In this document: piece after piece, positions 1-9,480 of the stretch
Layout: each line of letters opens with the position of its first letter
Position numbering within the stretch: position 1 is the first letter of the stretch
Source: Methylomarinum vadi
Lineage (GTDB): Bacteria > Pseudomonadota > Gammaproteobacteria > Methylococcales > Methylomonadaceae
Reading direction: 5' to 3'
Assembly: GCF_000733935.1 (NCBI RefSeq)
Contig: NZ_JPON01000001.1
Coordinates: forward strand, 558,001 to 622,000
Length of the DNA: 64,000 bases
Position numbers and translations under genes: made by a program
The notes under the pieces: generated by a model
Database searches by the model: none
What the model was told of the DNA's origin: nothing
The model's input: the letters and a program-made list of their open reading frames with translations, nothing else

Positions 1-1683
1 GCTCTCAATTTGAGAGATTTTCATGCAGAAAGTTCTGGTAGAGTCATCGTCCCTGTTTTATGTGCCACAGACGCTCGACCCATTGATGAGCATGTCTATC
101 GCCTGAATGGAAGTCTTGTTGCCCCGCTGTTTAGGGCGAATGCTGCAACCCGTGGAACAACTTTGGGGACGAGTTATCGTATTTTGAAAGAGAGTTGCAA
201 CACTGAAAAATTGGATGCAAGCACATGGCTTTCTTCAGTTTATCGTCCTACCCTGACGATCATAGAGGCTGCAGAAACTCTTTACGAAAATCATAGTGTC
301 CGTGACATCTCACACAACTACGCTGAAAACTTATCGGCAACGACCGATATGGTGGCTCAAGCAATTCTTTCAGCCAAAGCTGAAAAAAAGAGAACATTGA
401 TTCTGATTACCGGTGTGCCTGGTGCAGGTAAGACGTTGACCGGTTTGAATGTCGTCCACGATCCATCCATTCGTTCCAAGCAAGGTCCATCGGGAATCTT
501 TCTTTCAGGAAATGGACCACTGGTAAAAGTCGTGCGAGAAGCTCTCGTGCTCAATGAACAAAAAGCAGGGCGCCGGAGAAACGAGGCCGAACACGAAGTT
601 TCGACTTTCATTCAGAATGTCCACCAGTTTCTTCGTTACCATCGAGAAAATTGCGGGGCTGTTCCACACGAGCATGTCGTCGTTTTTGACGAATCCCAGC
701 GTGCCTGGGACAGGCGCCAAATGAAACGGAAACAAGCCGTCGATTATTCCGAGCCGTTCGAACTACTGTCCGTCATGGAAAGAACACCTGACTGGTCCGT
801 CGTCATCGGCCTCGTTGGGGGAGGTCAGGAAATATTTCTTGGCGAAGCTGGGCTTGGGGAGTGGGGAAGAGCTCTACAAGAAACGACATGCAATTGGAAT
901 GTGATAGCCTCACCGGAAGTGATTTCGGGTGGTTCAAGCGTGGCAGGACATCGCTTGTTCGAACATGGAGTTCCAACAGAGCTTGCTTTCACTTCCGAAC
1001 CCCTGGCCCACTTGACCGTGAGTGTACGTAGCCATCGAGCCCAAAAAATTACCGATTGGGTCAACCAATTGTTGGAGCCGAATTCTGCCGCCGCCTGTAA
1101 GAGTTTTCCAGTTACCAAGGAGTTTCCATTATTCGTGACGAGAAGCCTGAGTGATGCACGTGAATGGTTGAGGTTGAGAAGTGGCGGGGATCTCCACAAG
1201 CGGTGTGGATTGGTTTGTGGCTCGGAAGACCAACGGCTGAGAGCTTATGGGTTGGAGAATTCAACTTCGTTTCGTAGCGGATACGCTTTCGAAAAATGGT
1301 TTCTCTCTTCTCCAGATGATGTTCGATCCAGTTATACACTTGAGGTGCCTGCAACTGAATTTGAATGTCAAGGTTTAGAGTTAGATTGGGTTGGTCTTTG
1401 TTGGGGCGGAGACCTCACGCTAGATGAAAAACGAAGTTCTTGGGTATACCGTAAATTTCGTGGTTCCAAATGGCAATACTGTCATTCGGAAGTAGAGAAG
1501 GGCTATGTTCGTAATAGATATAGAGTGTTACTGACGCGCGCTCGTGCGGGCATGGTCATTTGGGTTCCGCTTGGTTGCAATGAAGATTCCACTCGGCCAC
1601 CGGAATGGTTCGATAGGATATACGAGCATTTACGGAATGCTGGCGTGCCCAAATTATCTACGTTCAAGGAAAAGGTTCTATGA
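1..1683 (+). CDS. DUF2075 family ATPase, 5' end outside window
   Basis: The reading frame is open from the first base, so the start lies upstream; 557 residues are visible from a TTG at 10. The visible part contains a Walker A motif (GVPGAGKT, about residues 135-142), a Walker B-like stretch (VVVFDESQRAW) and late motifs of superfamily 1-like ATPases (ECQGLELDWVGLCWG; RNRYRVLLTRAR). This layout fits the DUF2075 family, P-loop proteins often found in restriction or defence loci. The stop overlaps the start of the next gene (ATGA at 1680-1683), so the two were probably translated together. No frame damage is visible here although its partner is broken. The exact biochemical role is not known to me. 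Confidence 0.75.
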   Translation, partial: ALNLRDFHAESSGRVIVPVLCATDARPIDEHVYRLNGSLVAPLFRANAATRGTTLGTSYRILKESCNTEKLDASTWLSSVYRPTLTIIEAAETLYENHSVRDISHNYAENLSATTDMVAQAILSAKAEKKRTLILITGVPGAGKTLTGLNVVHDPSIRSKQGPSGIFLSGNGPLVKVVREALVLNEQKAGRRRNEAEHEVSTFIQNVHQFLRYHRENCGAVPHEHVVVFDESQRAWDRRQMKRKQAVDYSEPFELLSVMERTPDWSVVIGLVGGGQEIFLGEAGLGEWGRALQETTCNWNVIASPEVISGGSSVAGHRLFEHGVPTELAFTSEPLAHLTVSVRSHRAQKITDWVNQLLEPNSAAACKSFPVTKEFPLFVTRSLSDAREWLRLRSGGDLHKRCGLVCGSEDQRLRAYGLENSTSFRSGYAFEKWFLSSPDDVRSSYTLEVPATEFECQGLELDWVGLCWGGDLTLDEKRSSWVYRKFRGSKWQYCHSEVEKGYVRNRYRVLLTRARAGMVIWVPLGCNEDSTRPPEWFDRIYEHLRNAGVPKLSTFKEKVL

Positions 1684-3992
1684 CAAGACAGATGTCTCAA
1701 CATACCGAGTGGCTCTCGATGATCGAAGTGTCCGGTCCTTTTCTGGCCGTGGCCGTGCTGGAGAAGATTTTTCCGCAGGGACTGGAGTCGTTGGACACCT
1801 ATGGGAAGAAACGTATCCGCTCCGCATACGAGGAATGGCGTGAGGCGGTGGAAGAAGACGATCCGCAGCTTCTCGAAATGCACCGGGCTTGGATAGAGCT
1901 TGTACTCAAAGAACTGTTGGAATACGAGGGCTTGGCGCTGATACTGGCGACGGACGACTTCACCTACAAGTCTCCGGATGGCGATGGCAGATTCAAGCCC
2001 GACTATGTCTTGAAGAGAGACGGTTCCCCTATGATGTTCCTCTCCGTCCTGCCCGAAGGCACGGATCTGGAAAAAGTGACTGTCGGAGATGGCTGGCCGG
2101 TTCCGGTTTTCGAACGGATGACCCTGCTTTGTCGTGACAAAGGAGTCCAACTCGGGCTAGTCACCAATGGCGAGCGCTGGATGCTGGTGAACGCACCGGT
2201 GGGCAGCACCTCTTCCCATGTATCATGGTACGCCCGTCTCTGGTTTCAGGAGCCGGTGACATTGAAGGCGTTTCAGTCTTTGCTGGGAGTGAGGCGCTGG
2301 TTCGGTCCCGAGGACGAGACACTTCCTGCCATACTCGAAGATTCGCTCCAGCACCATGAAGAAGTGACGGATACCCTCGGCGAACAGGTCAAGCGTGCCG
2401 TCGAGGTGTTGGTCCAGTGTCTGGACAAGGCCGATCAGGACAGAAACAGGGAACTCCTGCATGACGTGCCACCAGCTGAACTGTACGAGGCAGGATTGAC
2501 GGTGATGATGCGGCTGGTGTTCGTTCTTTGCGCCGAAGAGCGAGGTCTCTTGCTGCTCGACGATCCGGTGTACGATCAGCATTACGCCATCACCACCCTG
2601 CGTGGACAACTGGCCGAAGAAGCCGATCAACACGGCCACGAAGTTCTGGAAAGAAGGCACGTGCCTGGGGCCGGCTGCTTGCCGTTTTCAGAGCCGTCTA
2701 TGGCGGTATCGAACATGAATCGCTGCGGATGCCCGCATTGGGTGGATCGCTTTTCGACCCGGATCGTTTTCCGTTTCTCGAAGGACGGGCCAAAGGAACG
2801 CACTGGCAGGAGACGCCTGCACAACCACTTCCTATCGACAACCGAACCGTGTTGCTGCTGCTCGAAGCGTTGCAGGTCTTGGAACAACGAGGCGGAGCGC
2901 TACTACTTTCCTACAAGGCTCTGGATGTCGAACAAATCGGGCATGTCTACGAAGGTCTGTTGGAACATACCGTTCGCAGGTTGAAAAAAGACACACTCGG
3001 GCTGATTGGTTCCCAGAAAGCCAAGAATCCGAACATCGCACTCGCCGAGCTCGAATCGGCTCGACTGGAAGGTGAGGAAGACCTGATATCCATCGTCGAA
3101 AACAGGACGCATAGAAGTAGGAGCGCCATTACCAATGCGTTGGTCAAGGAGTTGGACGATGTAACTTTCGGCAAGATCGTCACGGTCTGTGGTGGCGATA
3201 TGGAACTGGCCGATCGCCTGAAACCGTTCGCGCATCTGCTACGAACCGATGCCCGATTCGTTGGACGAGCGCTTGATGATCGCCCGGCGTTTGGTGGCTG
3301 AAAAATGTCTGTATGGCGTCGACCTGAATCCGCTTGCCGTGGAGCTGGCAAAGCTGTCCATCTGGTTGATCACGCTGGCCAAGGGAAGACCCTTCGGCTT
3401 TCTCGACCACAATCTACGCTCCGGCGATAGTCTGCTCGGATTGACCAAGTTGGAACAATTGACCAAGTTCTCGCTGCATCCGGAAAAGAAACGAATTACG
3501 TCCATCTTCGCTTCCGATGTCGAAGCGACGATTGAGGATGCGTTATCGCTCCGCAAGCAGCTTCGGGAAATCCCGATTCGGGATATTCGTGACGTTCAAT
3601 ACATGGAGCGGCTGGATCAAGAAGCCAGACAGAAGCTCGAACATATCGAACACATTGCCGATGCCATGATCGGGGAAGCTTTGGCTTCCGGCGGCAGCCA
3701 GCGATCGCTGGACAATGCCATGGATAACCTGTCCACATGGGCGACTGCCTATACCGAAGGTGACGATGAGACCGGACGGAAGATTTTTGCCGAGGCGAGA
3801 AAATCACTCTCCCTAGACCTTCCGGCAGGCAAACCGCCACGGAAGCCTTTTCATTGGGCACTGGAGTTTCCGGAGGTTTTCGAACGGGGTGGATTTGATG
3901 GAATTGTCGGAAATCCGCCATTCATCTTTGGTAAAAACATAACCGCTAACCTTGGAAAAAATTACAACGATTACTTAGAGTTTACTCAGTAA
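1680..3992 (+). pseudogene. Eco57I-type adenine-specific DNA methyltransferase, frameshifted, internally deleted and truncated
   Basis: Three overlapping frames together read as one large restriction-modification methylase. Frame one runs from 1680 to about 2660, frame two from about 2662 (WGRLLAVFRAVYGGIEH) to about 3245, and frame three from 3249 (DERLMIARRLVAEKCLYGVDLNP) to the end. Family members carry a LAKGRPFGFLDH segment, present here, and a catalytic NPPF motif, also present (GGFDGIVGNPPF). The SAM-binding glycine-rich motif expected before the ARRLVAE segment is missing, so a deletion coincides with the second frame change. The C-terminus is cut by the insertion sequence that begins at 3978. 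It should be inactive. It overlaps the DUF2075 gene by 4 bases, which suggests a two-gene restriction or defence operon. Confidence 0.75.
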
Positions 3993-5711
3993 ATCAGCCA
4001 TAGTTATGTACAAGCCGGACGGCTAAGTGGAGCTGAGCGCGCTGAGTTAAAACCCTTTGTTCCCAGACCTGTGCAACTGCCCTCATCAAACTAGCAAGGC
4101 CGCATTGACTAAGGCCAAAAAAGATCCTTTCCAGGATCAACAGGTTCATGACCAGGAAGATGGTGTTGATCCAGGCGAATGAGGTGTTGGCACGCTTGGC
4201 CCGGATATAATTGAGCCGGTAACCATTCTTGCCCTGGCCGAATTTGCCCTTGATGGGGATGCGTTGCAAATAGTCTTGTCTGCGTTGGGCCTTGGCTTGC
4301 TTGAGTTGTTCGCGATTGGCGTCGGTGACTTGTTTGGGGCGGCCGAGCGGCTTGCCGGCAAAGTGGATGCTGCGTTGTTTCAAGTAGTCGCGGTTGGCGC
4401 GCGTGCCATAGATGGGGTCGGCGATCACCCGTTCCGGATAGTGGCCGAATCGCTCGCGGTAGGCCTCAACCTGTGCTGCCAGGTCTAAGCCTTCATGAAA
4501 GGCATCCCAACGCAGGCGGTCGACATGGGCCAAGCCCTCGCCGGTTAAACTGACGCTGAGCTTGGCACCAAACTCGACCGGCTGGTCTTGTTTGCCGCGC
4601 ACCATGGGCCGCACATAGGGCTGACTGATGCTGACGATGCGATGGTCACAGCGGCGTGTCTGGGTTTGATACATCTCCCATTGCTGCTGGTACACGTGCT
4701 GGATCACCCAGTAACGATGAAGCAGCCAGCCGGGTAGCGGCAGCGGCTGGCCCTCCGGAATCGGCGCTAAGAGTTGCTCGATATGGCCCAGATTGCGGCG
4801 CAGATACTGTAATTGTTGCTTGATGCCCCGGCGCAACGTTTTCCGGCCAGGACGCTTTTGTTTGGCGATGGCCAGATACGCGGCGCGGGCTTTCCGGCGA
4901 TAGGTTCTGGGTTTAGTGCCAACCTTCAGGTGGACACACAGGGTGTCGATGATTTGTTCACTGAATTCACGCGCTTCGTTCAGCAAACTCAAGTCAGTGG
5001 GAAAACGGATGGCTTGTTCGACCACGGTGGCATCTAAAATCAATTGGCCGCGATGCGCAGGCGCCATGCCTTCTGGCCCAGTTTGCTCAGAGGCGGCATC
5101 CGCGGAAGCACTGGGCTTTTCTTCGGTTGGGCCGGTGTCAGACTTGGAACCCAGGGCCGCATCAAGCGGTGCTTGCGGTTCAGGCTTGACCGGCTTTTTG
5201 CCTTCATGCGCCTCGATAATGGCCCGATGAAAGCCTTCGAACACCGCCTCGCCCATGCGTTTGCGGATTTCGACCAATAACGACGGGGGAAACGGTGCCG
5301 TTGCCTGATAACCCGGCAGGCCTACGAAGTATTGCAGGTACGGGTTTTCTTGGATCTGCAGCACGGTTTCTACGTCAGACAGGCATAGCTTGTGTTTGAT
5401 GATCACGGCGCCGATCACCAGGCGCGCGTCTTTCAACGGACGGCCTCTATCAGTCGGCAGGCCTTGATAATAGCTCTCCGCCAGTTCGTCCCACGGAATG
5501 CAGTCACTGAGCTTGACCCAGCGATTATTCTTATCCAGGGCCGTCTCAAAGGGCCAGTCGAATTCGGCTATCGTCAGTTGTTTTGCGCTGGTGGTTCGAA
5601 TCATCTCTGCACGGTTTTTGAAGTCAAAGGCATGTTTTTTGTGCATTAATTATAGCAAATATCACCTAATAAATATTTATAATCAGTAGGTTATATTTTC
5701 TGAGTAGACTC
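3978..5711 (-). mobile_element. Insertion sequence with DUF772-type DDE transposase
   Basis: The ends carry inverted repeats: GAGTTTACTCAG at 3978-3989 and CTGAGTAGACTC at 5700-5711, matching at 11 of 12 positions when one is inverted. One transposase gene fills the interior on the minus strand. No convincing target duplication is seen. The left flank is the methylase gene while the right flank reads as the tail of a different gene, so the element sits at a rearrangement point. Confidence 0.75.
3994..5646 (-). CDS. DDE transposase (IS5/IS1182-type, DUF772 domain)
   Basis: The 550-residue protein begins with the DUF772 transposase domain: GRPLKDARLVIGAVIIKHK followed by ENPYLQYFVGLPGY is characteristic. 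The middle (about residues 165-200) is a low-complexity linker rich in Pro, Ala and Glu. The C-terminal half carries the DDE fold, with VIADPIYGTRANRDYLKQR as the region of the second acidic residue and a basic segment before the C-terminus. The frame is intact and fills the element, so it may be active. Assignment between the IS5 and IS1182 families is uncertain. Confidence 0.8.
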   Translation of the reverse strand: MHKKHAFDFKNRAEMIRTTSAKQLTIAEFDWPFETALDKNNRWVKLSDCIPWDELAESYYQGLPTDRGRPLKDARLVIGAVIIKHKLCLSDVETVLQIQENPYLQYFVGLPGYQATAPFPPSLLVEIRKRMGEAVFEGFHRAIIEAHEGKKPVKPEPQAPLDAALGSKSDTGPTEEKPSASADAASEQTGPEGMAPAHRGQLILDATVVEQAIRFPTDLSLLNEAREFSEQIIDTLCVHLKVGTKPRTYRRKARAAYLAIAKQKRPGRKTLRRGIKQQLQYLRRNLGHIEQLLAPIPEGQPLPLPGWLLHRYWVIQHVYQQQWEMYQTQTRRCDHRIVSISQPYVRPMVRGKQDQPVEFGAKLSVSLTGEGLAHVDRLRWDAFHEGLDLAAQVEAYRERFGHYPERVIADPIYGTRANRDYLKQRSIHFAGKPLGRPKQVTDANREQLKQAKAQRRQDYLQRIPIKGKFGQGKNGYRLNYIRAKRANTSFAWINTIFLVMNLLILERIFFGLSQCGLASLMRAVAQVWEQRVLTQRAQLHLAVRLVHNYG

Positions 5712-5791
5712 TATATAAAAGGTTTTCAGACAATCAAAAGTTCAAGCAGGATGTGTTTAGCCTGATGTTCGATATTGCCATGAAAAAGTAA
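5712..5791 (+). pseudogene. C-terminal remnant, possibly HsdR-like
   Basis: Directly after the insertion sequence the frame reads LYKRFSDNQKFKQDVFSLMF and a few more residues before TAA at 5789-5791. The pattern of aromatic, Asp-Asn and Phe-Lys residues resembles the end of type I restriction HsdR subunits. Only about 26 residues remain, so the identification is tentative. It does not continue the methylase on the other side of the IS. Confidence 0.3.
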
Positions 5792-6225
5792 GAAATGGAA
5801 AACAGAATAAGGAGACGATAATTTTTACAAAGCACAAGGAATTTATGGCAAATACAGTAACATCAGCATTTAATGAATTTTTGAGAGATATAGTAAATTT
5901 AGATAGTGAGCAGGTAAAAAAAGCTAGAAGCAGTCGGGATTGGCTAATAGAAGAAATACATAAATTCCCATCTAAAAACTCATTATTTCCAGAGTTATAT
6001 TCTGAGCGAGATATAAACTTTGGTTCTTTTGCAAGAAGGACCAAAAAAAGGCCTCTTGATGATATAGATATGATGATTTGTTTGAGTGCGAGAGGCGGAA
6101 CTTATCATGAATATAGTCATGACAACATTGATATTACAATAGATTCAGATGTTAAAAGCCTTAAGGATTTATGCAACACATTCACAAATAAGCTGAACTC
6201 AATAAAAGTAGTAAACAAATTTGTG

Positions 6226-6279
6226 AGTGCTTTAAGCGGAGTTCCACAGTACAGTGCTTTAAGCGGAGTTCCACAGTAC
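6226..6279 (+). repeat. 27-bp tandem duplication inside the CD-NTase gene
   Basis: Bases 6226-6252 are repeated exactly at 6253-6279 and encode SALSGVPQY twice. The length is a multiple of three, so the frame is kept. It lies between the DxD pair and the third catalytic acid. Confidence 0.95.
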
Positions 6280-6515
6280 AGTAAAGCCGACATCAATAGA
6301 AGGCAAGAAGCCGCTGTTCTAAATTTGACAAGTTATGATTGGACTTTTGATATAGTTCCATGCTTTTTCACACAAGAGGACTACTACGGGAAAACATTCT
6401 ATCTTATCCCAAATGGAAGTGGAGTATGGAAAAAGACAGATCCAAGAATTGATCGAGATAGCGTTTCAACAATCAACCAGCAGAACAATGGAAATGTTCT
6501 TAATGTAATAAGTGC

Positions 6516-7112
6516 CTAGCAGAAAGTCAGTTGGTATTTAGAGCCAAAACCAGCGGAAATTTCTTCAATGGCTTGCTCAAGTTCAGCTGGCGTAAAGGAT
6601 TTGAATGGCAACCACTGATATTTCATTTTGCGCCATAGTATTTCAATGCGGTTCAACTCAGGACTGTATGGGGGCAGAAAGTAAAAGCGCATGCCTTTTT
6701 CTTCCAGTAACTCCCAATAAGGCTTGAGCTTTTTGGCCGTATGAATCGAGGCATTATCCAAAATTACCACCACCGGTTTTTTGATCCGCTCAATCAACGC
6801 CATCAAAAAACCAAAGAACCATAACCCGTTCACACTTTTCCACAATTTGGCCAGTAACAGTCCTCCCGAAGATAACAGAGCACCAATAACATTTAAGCGC
6901 TGCGTCCGTTTTGCCGTGACGGCGTGGCTCTCGCCACTTTTTGTCCAGGCCGAACGATTCGGCGGTTGCGCTGCAAATCCTGCCTCATCCACGTAGGCCA
7001 ATTCAATTTCACCAGCATTCGCCTGCTGGATCAATCCCTTAATCTCTTGCCGGGCTTGCTCGAACCGCTCGGGGTCGCGCTTTTTTTTAAACTGTAACGC
7101 GTGCGTTTCCAC
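6516..7112 (-). CDS. IS630 transposase, second frame (DDE catalytic part)
   Basis: This frame contains the DDE catalytic triad pattern of IS630/Tc1-mariner enzymes: Asp in AYVDEAGF, Asp in VVILDNASIHTAKK, and Glu in YSPELNRIEILWRKMKYQW. It overlaps the first frame around the A8 run at 7081-7088, and a one-base slip there would give a full transposase of about 300 residues. The free-standing ATG near 7112 is probably not the natural start. Confidence 0.8.
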   Translation of the reverse strand: METHALQFKKKRDPERFEQARQEIKGLIQQANAGEIELAYVDEAGFAAQPPNRSAWTKSGESHAVTAKRTQRLNVIGALLSSGGLLLAKLWKSVNGLWFFGFLMALIERIKKPVVVILDNASIHTAKKLKPYWELLEEKGMRFYFLPPYSPELNRIEILWRKMKYQWLPFKSFTPAELEQAIEEISAGFGSKYQLTFC

Positions 7113-7402
7113 ACATAACCCAAGCGCTTGAGTTCGTTTCGCAAGGTCGTCGCTCCGATCTGGATCTGATAGCGCTCAACCAAGCGCGTTAATATTTCCC
7201 GCGAGGATAAAGCTTCAGCGTCAACCCATTGCGCTAACTGCTGCCGATGCTCATCCGTCAGCTTACTGGGCGCACCGCTGCGGGGCTGGTCAGGTAAGCT
7301 AGCTAAACCATGCTTCAACCATTTGCGTCGTCGAATACGAACCGCCTCAACACACAGATTCTGTAGTTCGGCAACCTCTTTAACCGTTTTTCCGGAGGCC
7401 AA
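7031..7402 (-). CDS. IS630 transposase, first frame (HTH part)
   Basis: This frame of 123 residues holds the N-terminal helix-turn-helix and winged-helix parts of an IS630 transposase (KTVKEVAELQNLCVEAVRIR; SREILTRLVERYQIQIGATT). It starts with TTG at 7402, next to the element end. Near its end it crosses an A8 run (minus strand, 7081-7088) where the catalytic frame begins. IS630 elements commonly use translational slippage at such runs, so this is probably the front part of one fused protein rather than a broken gene. Confidence 0.8.
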   Translation of the reverse strand: MASGKTVKEVAELQNLCVEAVRIRRRKWLKHGLASLPDQPRSGAPSKLTDEHRQQLAQWVDAEALSSREILTRLVERYQIQIGATTLRNELKRLGYVWKRTRYSLKKSATPSGSSKPGKRLRD

Positions 7403-8097
7403 TTAAGAACAATGAAATATTGGAATAATAGGCCAACAATGCCTAGCATGTCATCTTATCTAATAGAAAACATGCTATTAAATTATTATCAAAACTCAAC
7501 TAGTGCAAGCCAATTTGTTGATATTGAGCTTCCTGGCTCTTTTCTCTATATAAGAGATAATATTTATAGCTATGTGCCAGACCCAAAGGAAATACAAGGA
7601 AACATAAATACTTTGACACTCGATGAAAAGTCAAAAATTTGGGATAGAGCAAACCTTGATTACAATAGATCCCTTGACGCACGAAGTTTAGAAAAACAAG
7701 GTAAACATAAGGAATCGATAAACAAATGGGGAGAGATCTTTGGTTCAGAATTCCCAACTTATGGATAATGAAATAATACTTAAGCAGAATAGAACGGAAA
7801 ACTTAGATTGCTTAGCAGCAATGCGTTACTTGTACAGCGATGCTAAGTTTTATATGAAGTGGCAAGTCTTCTCGAATGTCATTTTTATAGCCGTGTTCTC
7901 CATATTCGCTTATCTAACAAACAGCGATTTTTTGTGGTTTAAATATGATTTATCTGCCCATCTGGCTTTTTTAAGTATTGTTGTAACCCTTGTAAATATA
8001 TTGGTTCTTGTGCCGGTAATAAAAAGCAAAAAAGAGTTAGCAGCAAAAATACAAGAAAAATTTGATACAAATGTTTTATCTTTCGAATGGAATGATA

Positions 8098-9480
8098 GAG
8101 CTATTGTCAAATCTGGTGTATAGAAGAGAATCAAGCGGCGTCCTGTTTTTGATCTCCCGTTTGTTTAATACCGTCGACGAATTTCACGCCGGTAATCACA
8201 TCGGCTAAATGTTTATAGCCCCTAAGCCGAAACCATCTTCTCTGGGCTGTTTCGATCAGTTTAAACGCCATCGCCAACGTGGTTATCCGGCTGCCGCAAT
8301 TCTTGGTCTTAGTCGTTCTCAATCTCACCGTAGCAAAGACGGACTCGATCGGGTTGGTCGTTCGAATATGCTGCCAGTTTTCAGCAGGATAATCATAAAA
8401 TGCCAACATCGAGGCTTTGTCTTTTGCCAAGCATTCCATGGCCTTCGGGTATTTCGGACTAAACCGTTCGAGGCAGTGATCAAAGGCTTGATAGGCCGCC
8501 TCCCGCGTCTCGGCTTGCCAGATATTGTGCAACGCCTCTTTAACCTTGGGTTGCATGGCTTTGGGCAATTTCTCCAGTACATTGGCTGTCTTATGCACCC
8601 AACAGCGTTGCTGGTCGGTCTGCGGCCAAAGCTTAGCGACGGCTTTCCAGAAACCGAGAGCGCCATCTCCAATCGCTAATTTCGGGTCCGTAGAGAGGCC
8701 ACGCTGCCTTAAATCCATCAACACCTCTTCCCAGCTCGCAGCCGATTCCCGGTAGCCATCGACTAAGGCGATGAGTTCTTTGCGCCCCGTTTCATCGGAA
8801 CCAATGATGACTAGTAGACAGAGTCGATCATCCATTCTGACGTTGCTGTAAATACCATCGGCCCAGACATACACATATCGTTTATTACTCAGATCCCGAC
8901 GCGTCCAGTCCCGATAGTGATGCTCCCAATCCTGCTTGAGCCGACTGATCGTCGCAGCGGATAAGCCAGGAGCGTCCGATCCCAATAGGTGTTTTAAGGT
9001 CTCCGGGAAATCTCCCGTCGAGATTCCTCGCAAATACAGCCAAGGCAGAAATTCCTCGATGTTCTTGCTTCGCTTCAAATATGGCGGCACCAAGCGACTG
9101 TTAAACTTGATCCCCGAACCGGATCGATCCCGAACCTTCGGGACTTTGACTTCAATATCACCCAGCCCTGTTTGAATTGAACGTTCAGGCAAATAACCAT
9201 TTCTAACGACCGCTGCCTTACCTTCGTCGGTCTTCAGCCCGCTATGCTGATCAATAAAGGCTTTTACTTCCGCTTCAATCGCTACCTCCAGCATTTTACG
9301 GGCACCGTCTCGCAACACTTCTTGCAACGGATCATTTTGCTCTAGCTTATTCAGGTTGATGACATTACTATGTACCATGGCGGTGTTTCCTTCTCGTTTG
9401 GTGGTTGATCTGGCGAGATCTTAGCCAAACAGGTTACACCGCTTTCTTCTCAAGTCATACACCAGAAATGATCATAGCTC
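8098..9480 (-). mobile_element. IS256-family insertion sequence with 9-bp target duplication
   Basis: GGAATGATA occurs at 8089-8097 and again at 9481-9489, immediately outside the element, giving a 9-bp target duplication. The ends are 24-bp inverted repeats starting GAGCTAT on both sides with 20 of 24 positions matching. The interior codes one transposase on the minus strand. Confidence 0.85.
8131..9378 (-). CDS. IS256-family transposase
   Basis: The 415-residue protein is a full-length mutator-type DDE transposase. The N-terminal part has GARKMLEVAIEAEVKAF and RNGYLPERSIQTGLGDIEV; the catalytic core shows YVWADGIYSNVR (first Asp), AIGDGALGFWKA (second Asp) and RTTNPIESVFATVRLRT (Glu). The frame is uninterrupted, so it may be functional. 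It is carried by the element that splits the S-4TM effector. Confidence 0.9.
   Translation of the reverse strand: MVHSNVINLNKLEQNDPLQEVLRDGARKMLEVAIEAEVKAFIDQHSGLKTDEGKAAVVRNGYLPERSIQTGLGDIEVKVPKVRDRSGSGIKFNSRLVPPYLKRSKNIEEFLPWLYLRGISTGDFPETLKHLLGSDAPGLSAATISRLKQDWEHHYRDWTRRDLSNKRYVYVWADGIYSNVRMDDRLCLLVIIGSDETGRKELIALVDGYRESAASWEEVLMDLRQRGLSTDPKLAIGDGALGFWKAVAKLWPQTDQQRCWVHKTANVLEKLPKAMQPKVKEALHNIWQAETREAAYQAFDHCLERFSPKYPKAMECLAKDKASMLAFYDYPAENWQHIRTTNPIESVFATVRLRTTKTKNCGSRITTLAMAFKLIETAQRRWFRLRGYKHLADVITGVKFVDGIKQTGDQKQDAA

Larger units (their letters stand above)
6511..7403 (-). mobile_element. IS630-family insertion sequence with TA target duplication
   Basis: The element is bordered by TA at 6509-6510 and TA at 7404-7405, the target duplication typical of IS630. 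Removing it together with one TA restores the CD-NTase frame exactly. The ends are imperfect inverted repeats beginning AGTGCCTAGC and ATTGGCCTCC when read inward. Confidence 0.85.
5845..7768 (+). pseudogene. CBASS-type CD-NTase (SMODS nucleotidyltransferase) split by IS630
   Basis: CD-NTases make cyclic di- or trinucleotide second messengers after phage sensing. The N-terminal part (5845-6510) has the polymerase-beta signature GSFARRT with the DxD acids at residues 73 and 75 (DDIDMM) and the third acid at residue 169 (TFDIVP). An IS630 element occupies 6511-7403. Joining 6510 to 7406, which removes the element and one TA, gives VIRTMKYWNN in frame and a 342-residue protein. The second part ends at 7768 and overlaps the effector gene by 8 bases. 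All catalytic residues survive in the reconstruction. An in-frame tandem duplication adds SALSGVPQY near residues 128-145. Local base composition is much more AT-rich than the mxa region, suggesting acquisition by transfer. Confidence 0.8.

Noticed and set aside
6226-6279. Tandem repeat as a CRISPR-like array
   Set aside because: Two adjacent copies without spacers, inside a coding frame.
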